A DNA stretch of 64,000 nucleotides from SHXO01 sp964523885 (GTDB lineage: Bacteria > Pseudomonadota > Gammaproteobacteria > Burkholderiales > SHXO01), in NCBI GenBank assembly GCA_964523885.1, contig CAZFYX010000039.1, forward strand, positions 1 to 64,000, written 5' to 3'. The position numbers were made by a program, and so were the translations under genes. Of the stretch, positions 57,958 through 64,000 are shown in pieces (the stretch's first letter is position 1; every line of letters begins with the position of its first letter). Under the pieces are notes generated by a model. It saw only the letters and a program-made list of their open reading frames with translations. It did no database searches and was not told where the DNA came from.

Positions 57958-59481
57958 ATGAAAGTACGCGCCCAGATCGGCATGGTCCTCAACCTGGACA
58001 AGTGCATCGGCTGCCACACCTGCTCGGTGACCTGCAAGAACGTGTGGACCTCGCGCGAAGGCATGGAGTACGCGTGGTTCAACAACGTCGAGACCAAGCC
58101 GGGGATCGGCTATCCCAAGGACTGGGAGAACCAGAAGCGCTGGCAGGGCGGCTGGGTCCGCAAGGCCGGCGGGAACATCGAGCCCCGCATCGGCGGCAAA
58201 TGGCAGGTGTTGATGAAGATCTTCGCCAACCCTCACCTGCCGGAGATCGACGACTACTACGAGCCCTTCACCTTCGACTACGAGCACCTGCACACGGCGC
58301 CGGAGATGAAGGCGGCACCGGTCGCGCGCCCGCGCAGCCTGGTCACCGGCCAGCGCATGGAGAAGATCGAGTGGGGTCCCAACTGGGAGGAGATCCTGGG
58401 CGGGGAGTTCGCCAAGCGCTCGCAGGACACCAACTTCGAAGCGGTGCAGAAGGACATCTACGGGCAGTTCGAGAACACCTTCATGATGTATCTGCCGCGC
58501 CTGTGCGAGCACTGCCTGAACCCGGCCTGCGTCGCGGCCTGCCCGTCGGGCTCGATCTACAAGCGCGAGGAGGACGGCATCGTCCTGATCGACCAGGACA
58601 AGTGCCGAGGCTGGCGCATGTGCGTCTCCGCCTGCCCGTACAAGAAGATCTACTACAACTGGCAGTCGGGGAAGGCGGAGAAGTGCATCTTCTGCTATCC
58701 GCGCATCGAGGCCGGGCAGCCGACGGTCTGCTCCGAGACGTGCGTGGGCCGCATCCGCTACCTGGGCGTGCTGCTGTACGACGCGGACCGGATCGAGCAG
58801 GCCGCCAGCACCGAGAACCCGCACGATCTCTACACCGAGCAGCTGGCGCTGTTCCTCGATCCGAATGCGGCCGAAGTGCAGGAGCAGGCGCGCCGCGATG
58901 GCGTGCCGGAGGCGTGGATCCAGGCCGCCATGGCCTCGCCGGTCTACAAGATGGCGATGGAGTGGAAGATCGCCTTCCCCCTGCATCCCGAGTACCGCAC
59001 CCTGCCGATGGTCTGGTACGTGCCGCCTCTCTCGCCGATCCAGTCCGCCGCCAACTCCGGGGAAGTCGGCACCTTCGGCGCTTTGCCCGACGTGCGCAGC
59101 CTGCGCATCCCGGTGCGCTACCTCGCCAATCTCCTGACCGCCGGCGCCGAGGCACCGGTCGTCACCGCGCTCGAGCGGATGCTGGCGATGCGCGCGTACA
59201 TGCGCGACCGCCACGTCGAAAACCGGGAGAACGGCGCAGTCCTGCAGCAGGTCGGCATGACCGCCGCGGAGGTCGAGGAGATGTACCGGTATCTCGCCAT
59301 CGCGAACTACGAGGACCGCTTCGTCATCCCCACCACGCATCGCGAGTACGCCGAGGATGCCTTCGACCTGCGCGGCGGATGCGGCTTCTCCTTCGGCAAC
59401 GGCTGCTCGGACGGCACCTCGAAGGCGAGCCTCTTCGGCGGGAAGAAGCGCAGGACCATACCCATTACAGCGAAAGGCTGA
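57958..59481 (+). CDS. narH: Respiratory nitrate reductase beta subunit
   Basis: 507 residues. Four cysteine groups carry the clusters: CIGCHTCSVTCKNVW near the N-terminus, CEHCLNPACVAACPSG, CRGWRMCVSACPYKK (Trp in place of one Cys, the known [3Fe-4S] site) and CIFCYPR with CSETC. It passes electrons from the b hemes of NarI to NarG. The ATG at 57958 has AGGAG 7 bases upstream. Inverted repeats lie on both sides of the gene. Confidence 0.97.
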   Translation: MKVRAQIGMVLNLDKCIGCHTCSVTCKNVWTSREGMEYAWFNNVETKPGIGYPKDWENQKRWQGGWVRKAGGNIEPRIGGKWQVLMKIFANPHLPEIDDYYEPFTFDYEHLHTAPEMKAAPVARPRSLVTGQRMEKIEWGPNWEEILGGEFAKRSQDTNFEAVQKDIYGQFENTFMMYLPRLCEHCLNPACVAACPSGSIYKREEDGIVLIDQDKCRGWRMCVSACPYKKIYYNWQSGKAEKCIFCYPRIEAGQPTVCSETCVGRIRYLGVLLYDADRIEQAASTENPHDLYTEQLALFLDPNAAEVQEQARRDGVPEAWIQAAMASPVYKMAMEWKIAFPLHPEYRTLPMVWYVPPLSPIQSAANSGEVGTFGALPDVRSLRIPVRYLANLLTAGAEAPVVTALERMLAMRAYMRDRHVENRENGAVLQQVGMTAAEVEEMYRYLAIANYEDRFVIPTTHREYAEDAFDLRGGCGFSFGNGCSDGTSKASLFGGKKRRTIPITAKG

Positions 59482-59612
59482 ACCGCGGGGGCGCAGAGGC
59501 ACGCAGTCACGCGGAGGAGAAGCGCAAGTGATGCAATCGAACCACCCACCCGTTGCGCAGCGTCAGAGGGAGGCCGCTCGTGTTTTCTCTGCGCCTCCGC
59601 GCCTCTGCGGTT
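59481..59612 (+). repeat. Inverted repeat between narH and narJ
   Basis: The left arm AACCGCGGGGGCGCAGAGGC (from 59481) pairs with the right arm ending CGCGCCTCTGCGGTT (to 59612) with a few mismatches. It is of the same CGCAGAG family as the narG-narH repeat, but the arms are less alike and the loop longer. It ends 19 bases before the narJ ATG. Confidence 0.75.
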
Positions 59613-59631
59613 GCCTTGGAGGTCTGGAAGG

Positions 59632-60282
59632 ATGAGGACACTGAAAGCACTCGGAGCACTGCTAACCTACCCCACCGCGGCGCTGCTCGATGCGCTGCCC
59701 GACCTGTATGCAGTCATCGTCGAGGAGGCCGTTCTGGACCAGCCGCAGCGCCAGGAGATGAAGGGCCTGCTGCTGTGGATGGCGAGCCACGATCCTCTCG
59801 ACCTGGAGGAAGCCTACGTCGAGCTGTTCGACCGCGGACGGGCGACGTCCCTGCACCTGTTCGAGCACGTGCACGGCGAGTCGCGCGACCGCGGCCAGGC
59901 GATGGTTGACCTCAAGAACCTGTATCAGCGCGGCGGCCTGGCCTTGCGCGGCAACGAGTTGCCCGACTACCTGCCCGCGATGCTCGAGTACCTGTCGACG
60001 CGGCCAGCCGAGGAAGCGAAGGAACTGCTCGGCGATTGCGCGCACATCCTGCGGGCCCTTGGCGGGCAGCTCGTCAAGCGCCGGAGCCGCTACGCCGTGG
60101 TGATCGATGCGGTGCTGGAAAGCGTCGGCGAGAGCGGTATCGGCGCGGGCGACACCGCAGCGCCGCCAAGCGAGAAGAGCATGGACGAGGAGTGGGCCGA
60201 AGAGCCGGTGATCTTCGGCCCTGCTGCAGCGCCCTGCTCCACCCCTGCCCGGAAGCCACAACCCCCGGCCCCCCACATGTAA
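59632..60282 (+). CDS. narJ: Nitrate reductase molybdenum cofactor assembly chaperone
   Basis: 216 residues. All-helical NarJ/TorD-type chaperone with LGALLTYPTAALLDALPDL at the start, the motif AYVELFDRGRATSLHLFEHVHGESRDRGQAM, and NELPDYLPAMLEYLS. It binds the N-terminus of NarG until the molybdenum cofactor and FS0 are inserted. The last 40 residues are Pro/Ala-rich and poorly conserved. The start follows GGAAGG. Confidence 0.95.
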   Translation: MRTLKALGALLTYPTAALLDALPDLYAVIVEEAVLDQPQRQEMKGLLLWMASHDPLDLEEAYVELFDRGRATSLHLFEHVHGESRDRGQAMVDLKNLYQRGGLALRGNELPDYLPAMLEYLSTRPAEEAKELLGDCAHILRALGGQLVKRRSRYAVVIDAVLESVGESGIGAGDTAAPPSEKSMDEEWAEEPVIFGPAAAPCSTPARKPQPPAPHM

Positions 60283-60312
60283 CCACCGCGCTCCCTCTCC
60301 CCGTTGTGTTCC

Positions 60313-60347
60313 CCCTCTCCCCCTGCGGGAGAGGGCCGGGGTGAGGG
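60313..60347 (+). repeat. Palindromic repeat between narJ and narI
   Basis: CCCTCTCCC (60313-60321) and GGGAGAGGG (60327-60335) form a perfect 9-bp stem with loop CCTGC, followed by the tail CCGGGGTGAGGG. This combination is a widespread interspersed palindrome in GC-rich proteobacteria. It fills most of the 103-base gap before narI. Confidence 0.8.
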
Positions 60348-60385
60348 GTGAACGAATCTCGCCTCACGAACCCTGACCCCATGCC

Positions 60386-61105
60386 ATGAACCAGTTCCTC
60401 TTCGGCATCTATCCCTACATCTGCCTGGCCGTGTTCTTCCTCGGCAGCCTGGTCCGCTTCGACCGCGAGCAGTACACCTGGCGCAGCGGGTCGAGCCAGC
60501 TGCTGCGCAAGCGCCAGCTGCGCTGGGGCTCGAACCTGTTCCACGCCGGCGTGCTGTTCCTGCTGTTGGGGCACTTCGTCGGCATGCTCACGCCGCACTG
60601 GGCCTACGAGCGCTTCATCAGCGCCGGCGACAAGCAGGTCCTGGCGATGGCCTCGGGCGGGATCGCGGGAGTGCTCGCCATCACCGGGCTGACGATCCTG
60701 CTGCACCGCCGGCTGGCCGATCCACGCATCCGCGCCACGAGCAGCCGGATGGACATCGCCCTGCTCTTCATCTTCTGGCTGCAGCTCGCCCTGGGACTGG
60801 CGTCCGTGCCGCTCTCTGGGCAGCACCTCGACGGCAGCGTCATGCTGGTCCTGGCCGAATGCGCCCAGCGCATCGTGACGTTCCAACCGGGCGCGGCCGA
60901 TCTCATCGCCAACGTGTCGTGGGTGTTCAAGATCCACATCGTGCTCGGCCTGACCATCTTCCTGATCTTTCCGTTCGGGCGGCTCGTGCACATCTGGAGC
61001 GGGCTCGCATCGGTGACCTACCTGATCCGGCCCTACCAGCTGGTCCGCCCGCGCGGGCGCAAGACGGCCACGGAGAGCGCCCCCGGCGCATGGAGGGCAT
61101 CGTGA
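60386..61105 (+). CDS. narI: Respiratory nitrate reductase gamma subunit (cytochrome b)
   Basis: 239 residues with five membrane helices. Heme ligands are the His in NLFHAGVLFLLLGHFVGM (helix II) and in WVFKIHIVLGLTIFLIFPFGRLVHIWSG (helix V). The C-terminal YLIRPYQLVRPR is typical. It oxidises quinol on the outer side of the membrane and passes electrons to NarH. Its stop overlaps the GTG of the next gene by 4 bases. Confidence 0.96.
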   Translation: MNQFLFGIYPYICLAVFFLGSLVRFDREQYTWRSGSSQLLRKRQLRWGSNLFHAGVLFLLLGHFVGMLTPHWAYERFISAGDKQVLAMASGGIAGVLAITGLTILLHRRLADPRIRATSSRMDIALLFIFWLQLALGLASVPLSGQHLDGSVMLVLAECAQRIVTFQPGAADLIANVSWVFKIHIVLGLTIFLIFPFGRLVHIWSGLASVTYLIRPYQLVRPRGRKTATESAPGAWRAS

Positions 61106-61776
61106 GCACCGCTGCCATCACCGCGGTCCACGACCTGCTGGTGACTGCCGCCATCGAGCGCGGCCTGCTGGCCCCGACGCACACCACCGAGCAGGCGGAC
61201 GCGGCGATCGAGCGGCTGCTCGATGCCGAAGTCGTGACGCCCGAACCCACCGATGAGGCGTGCAGCCGGTACTACGCCACGCATCCGGACGAGTTCAGCA
61301 GCGGCGACCTGGTGTTCGCTCGCCACATCCTGTTTGGCATCACGGCGGGCGCACCGATCACGCCCATCCGCGGACACGCGGAACAGGTCCTGCAGGAGCT
61401 CCGCGCACAGCCGGAGCGCTTTGCCGAACTGGCCCGGCAGTACAGCAACTGTCCGTCCGGGCAGCAGGACGGCAGCCTCGGGCAACTCGCGCGGGGCGAC
61501 TGCGTGCCGGAGTTCGAGCAGGCCCTGTTCGAAGGCCGCTCGACCGGGCTGCTGGCGCGCCTGGTCAAGACCCGCTACGGGTTCCACATCGTGGCGATCG
61601 ATCAGCGCGTGCCGGGCCGGACGGTGCCCTACGAGGCGGTACGCGAACAGATCGCCGCACGCCTGCACGCGCGTGTGCAGGAGAAGGCCCTGCTGCAGTA
61701 CGTGCAGGTCCTGTCCGGGGTGCACGGCGTCGAGATCCCGGGCGTGGACGCGGCCCTTTCGCCACTGGTGCAGTGA
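61102..61776 (+). CDS. Parvulin-type peptidyl-prolyl isomerase of the nar operon
   Basis: 224 residues. The GTG at 61102 overlaps the narI stop (GTGA) and has GGAGG 6 bases upstream. The central part is a rotamase domain: RHILFGITAGAPIT, FAELARQYSNCPSG, GSLGQLARGDCVPEFEQALF and TRYGFHIVAID. There is no signal peptide, so it acts in the cytoplasm. Such a gene follows narI in many beta- and gammaproteobacteria and is assumed to help fold or assemble the nitrate reductase. Confidence 0.88.
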   Translation: MSTAAITAVHDLLVTAAIERGLLAPTHTTEQADAAIERLLDAEVVTPEPTDEACSRYYATHPDEFSSGDLVFARHILFGITAGAPITPIRGHAEQVLQELRAQPERFAELARQYSNCPSGQQDGSLGQLARGDCVPEFEQALFEGRSTGLLARLVKTRYGFHIVAIDQRVPGRTVPYEAVREQIAARLHARVQEKALLQYVQVLSGVHGVEIPGVDAALSPLVQ

Positions 61777-61798
61777 CGCAGCGGCAGGAGGTGCGGCC

Positions 61799-62278
61799 GT
61801 GAACGAGTGGGCCATCGCCCGCGCCCTGCACGTACTGGCCGTCGTGCTCTGGATCGGCGGCGTGGCATTCGTCACCACCGTGCTGCTGCCCGCCGTGCGG
61901 CGGATGCCGCGCCCGCAGGAGCGGCTGGCATTCTTCGATCGGATCGAGCGGCGCTTCGCGTGGCAGGCGCGCGCGACCACGTTGCTCGCCGGCGTCAGCG
62001 GCTTCTGGATGACGGACCGCTTCGGCCTGTGGCCGCGCTTCGCCGAACCCGGCTTCTGGTGGATGCATGCGATGGTGCTGGTCTGGGCGATCTTCACCGT
62101 CATGCTGTTCGTGCTGGAGCCGCTGATCCTGCACCGGTGGCTGGAAGCCCGGAACGCGCGCGACCCGGAGGGAACCGTGCGGCTGGTGCAGCGGCTGCAT
62201 TGGGCGCTGCTGGTCGCGGCGCTCGTCACGGTGGCCGGGGCCGTCGGGGGAGCGCACGGCGGACTGTCGATACCCTGA
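61799..62278 (+). CDS. CopD-like small membrane protein
   Basis: 159 residues with four helices: VNEWAIARALHVLAVVLWIGGVAFVT, the second helix with LLAGVSGFWM, the third MHAMVLVWAIFTVMLFVLEP, and a last helix ending in a Gly-rich tail. His residues at the helix ends (ALHVLAVVLWIGG) recall CopD/YphA-type membrane proteins that bind copper or heme. The GTG at 61799 has AGGAGG 8 bases upstream. It is probably the last gene of the nar operon. Function unknown. Confidence 0.65.
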   Translation: MNEWAIARALHVLAVVLWIGGVAFVTTVLLPAVRRMPRPQERLAFFDRIERRFAWQARATTLLAGVSGFWMTDRFGLWPRFAEPGFWWMHAMVLVWAIFTVMLFVLEPLILHRWLEARNARDPEGTVRLVQRLHWALLVAALVTVAGAVGGAHGGLSIP

Positions 62279-62355
62279 GCGGCACCTGGGGAAGCTGCGC
62301 ACCGCGCCGGACGTGATGCTGCATAATCGATCCCGTCGATTCGCTTCCGTCGCCG

Positions 62356-63789
62356 ATGCCCAAGGCCGCGCCATTCCTCCTGCTGACCGCACTCGCCCTG
62401 GCTCCCGCAGCCGGCCGGCTCGCCCCCGCTGATCACGCGGTGCCCGACAGCAGCAGCGCGCAGCTGACGGTCCGGGACGACTCCCCCACCGCGTACCTGC
62501 ACCCCATTGCATCCCTCGACGCGAAGCAGACGGAGCTCTTCGCGCTAGGGCATCGCATGTTCACCAACCGGTGGGCATTCTTCTGGTTCGAGAACGCCGA
62601 GTTCGGACGCGGCCCGACCTCGAACGCGCAGGCCTGCACGACCTGCCACGTGAACAACGGACGCGGCCTGGCCTTCGGTACGGAGCTGGTACGCGGCGCG
62701 GACGGCGAGGACCGCGACCATCACATCAAGGTACCCTTCGAGCCTGCGCCCAACGCCGTGGTCCGCGTGAGCGTGAAGGGCACGGACGCGCACGGCGGCC
62801 CGAAGCCTCATCCGCACTACGGCGACCAGTTGCAGATCTTCGGCGTGCAGGGCGTCGTGCCGCTCGAGGGCCGCTTCCACGTCGCCTGGCGGGAGCGCAC
62901 CGTGACGCTCGCGGATGGCGAGGCCGTCAGCCTGCGCTCGCCCGTGGTCACGATTACCGATCTCGCCTACGGCCCCCTCGGTAACGATGCCATGACCGGC
63001 CTGCGCCAGGCGCCGCCGCTGGTCGGGCTGGGCCTGCTCGAGGCGGTTCCGGAGGACACGATCCTCGCGCTGGCGGCGCGCACACCGGTGGATGGCATCC
63101 GCGGCAAGGCGAACCGGGTCTGGGACCAGAGCCAGGGCAGGACGGCGCTGGGCCGCTTCGGGCTCAAGGCCAACCATGGCAGCCTGCGGGAGCAGGTGGC
63201 GGCCGCGTTCATCAACGACATCGGCCTGAGCTCGCCGGTCTACCCGGACCAGAACTGCCCGGCGATTCAGGAGACCTGCCCGATCCAGATGGTCGCGGGC
63301 AAGCCGGAGATCACTGCACTGCGGCTGGCCGCTACCGAACTGTACGTGCGCGCGCTGGCAGTCCCGGCCCGCCGACAGGCGGACGATGAGACGGTACGCC
63401 GCGGCGAACGGGTGTTCGTGGAGGCGCGCTGCGCGGTATGCCACGTCCTGGAGCTGACCACCGGTCCGTACCCGGAATTGCCGCAGCTCGCGCAGCAGAG
63501 GATCCAGCCATTCACCGACCTGCTCCTGCACGACATGGGCGAGGAGCTGGCGGACGGGCGCCCGGACTACCTTGCAACGGGACGCGAATGGCGTACGCCG
63601 CCGCTGTGGGGCATCGGCCTGTCCGTGCAGGTGAACGGGGCCGGCGCGTTCATGCACGATGGCCGGGCGCGCAGCTTCGCCGAGGCCATCCTGTGGCATG
63701 GCGGCGAGGGCGAGGTCTCGCGCGAGGCCTTCCGTCAGCTCGGACGCAGCGATCGCGAGGCGCTCATGGCGTTCCTGCGTTCGCTCTGA
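62356..63789 (+). CDS. Di-heme oxidoreductase (putative peroxidase), DUF1111 type
   Basis: 477 residues. Signal peptide about 1-20, then two heme c sites, CTTCH (C94, C97, H98) and CAVCH (C359, C362, H363), with the family landmarks QACTTCHVNNGRG, TPPLWGIGLS and FMHDGRARSFAEAILWHGGE. Related proteins are periplasmic di-heme oxidoreductases similar to MauG/cytochrome c peroxidase; the substrate is unknown. A CATAAT at 62322-62327 may be the -10. It may be a separate transcript from the nar operon. Confidence 0.8.
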   Translation: MPKAAPFLLLTALALAPAAGRLAPADHAVPDSSSAQLTVRDDSPTAYLHPIASLDAKQTELFALGHRMFTNRWAFFWFENAEFGRGPTSNAQACTTCHVNNGRGLAFGTELVRGADGEDRDHHIKVPFEPAPNAVVRVSVKGTDAHGGPKPHPHYGDQLQIFGVQGVVPLEGRFHVAWRERTVTLADGEAVSLRSPVVTITDLAYGPLGNDAMTGLRQAPPLVGLGLLEAVPEDTILALAARTPVDGIRGKANRVWDQSQGRTALGRFGLKANHGSLREQVAAAFINDIGLSSPVYPDQNCPAIQETCPIQMVAGKPEITALRLAATELYVRALAVPARRQADDETVRRGERVFVEARCAVCHVLELTTGPYPELPQLAQQRIQPFTDLLLHDMGEELADGRPDYLATGREWRTPPLWGIGLSVQVNGAGAFMHDGRARSFAEAILWHGGEGEVSREAFRQLGRSDREALMAFLRSL

Positions 63790-63821
63790 CACCGCGAGCC
63801 CTAGGGAACGAGGCAACCCAC

Positions 63822-64000
63822 ATGTTCTCCCACATCTTCCTCGGCGTGAGCGACTTCGAGCGCGCGCTGGCCTTCTATCGCGCGCTCATGCCGGTGCTCG
63901 GGATCCGCGAGCGGTTCTGCGATCGCAGCCGTCCCTGGGCAGGCTGGCAGTCCCAGCCGGACCCGCGCCCGCTGCTGCTGATCGGCAGGCCCTACGACCG
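63822..64000 (+). CDS. VOC/glyoxalase-fold protein, N-terminal 59 codons
   Basis: Begins MFSHIFLGVSDFERALAFYR, the first beta-alpha-beta module of the vicinal oxygen chelate fold with the usual metal-binding His4 and then FY at 18-19. The rest lies outside the window. Members include small cytoplasmic glyoxalase- or dioxygenase-like proteins of unknown substrate. The ATG follows GAGG by about 9 bases. Confidence 0.8.
   Translation, partial: MFSHIFLGVSDFERALAFYRALMPVLGIRERFCDRSRPWAGWQSQPDPRPLLLIGRPYD

Noticed and set aside
1..64000. Insertion sequences, prophage, integrase or tRNA genes
   Set aside because: No transposase, integrase or phage protein was recognised among the plausible genes, and no tRNA-like cloverleaf was noticed. 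A tRNA search tool would be needed to exclude tRNAs formally.

Overview
The window is GC-rich, densely packed bacterial DNA. The gene families suggest a denitrifying proteobacterium, most likely a betaproteobacterium: narXL next to narK1K2GHJI plus a parvulin, a nirS-type heme d1 cluster, a CysG-type siroheme synthase, and a DUF3391/HD-GYP protein. The sequence alone does not fix the species. A BchE-type cyclase gene with photosynthesis-style control sites hints at a purple phototroph or a descendant of one.

Layout. 1-16600 is mostly housekeeping and accessory metabolism: the start of sodB, a PP2C phosphatase, a DUF3299 protein, SirB, an alginate-export-type porin, an MFS carrier, two SDRs, a thiolase with its OB-fold partner, a Gfo/Idh oxidoreductase, an HD-GYP/EAL pair, a lipocalin-like protein, adk, pldA and an orphan amino-acid-type binding protein. 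16700-39500 is an anaerobic respiration and tetrapyrrole block: a frameshifted nitronate monooxygenase behind a perfect FNR box, nnrS, a cytochrome b-ferredoxin-FNR fusion, nirSCF(DL)GHJN plus a cytochrome P460, cysG, bchE, and an unusual five-gene membrane redox operon ending in a degenerate heme-copper subunit I and a cytochrome b-[4Fe-4S]-MvhD fusion. 39600-47700 holds a TAXI-type protein, a heme-copper reductase operon that looks like the sNOR type of NO reductase (small subunit, CuA subunit, subunit I with Gln in place of the active-site Tyr, ctaB, SCO/SenC), and two CtaA/COX15 proteins. 47700-62300 holds a Crp/Fnr regulator, narXL, narK1K2 and narGHJI, then a parvulin and a CopD-like membrane protein. 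The window ends with a di-heme oxidoreductase and the start of a VOC-fold protein.

How it fits together. NarK1/K2 import nitrate and export nitrite, and NarGHI reduces nitrate to nitrite. NirS reduces nitrite to NO using heme d1 made by CysG and NirFDLGHJN. The sNOR-like complex is the best candidate for NO to N2O, since no norCB or nosZ is present here. NarXL senses nitrate or nitrite. The Crp/Fnr protein is a candidate regulator for a six-copy operator variant (TTNAYNNRGGTTCA) that sits in front of nirS/cysG, the sNOR-like operon and its CtaA genes, both cytochrome b fusion genes, the TAXI gene and the porin.

Most notable: (i) bchE beside the nir genes with both an FNR box and a PpsR/CrtJ-type TGTC-N10-GACA palindrome; (ii) the sNOR-like operon; (iii) two cytochrome b proteins fused to different soluble electron-input modules; (iv) the operator variant together with a changed recognition helix in the linked regulator; (v) hairpin-forming repeats in four consecutive junctions of the nar operon; and (vi) a 10-bp inverted repeat that would hide the sodB Shine-Dalgarno.
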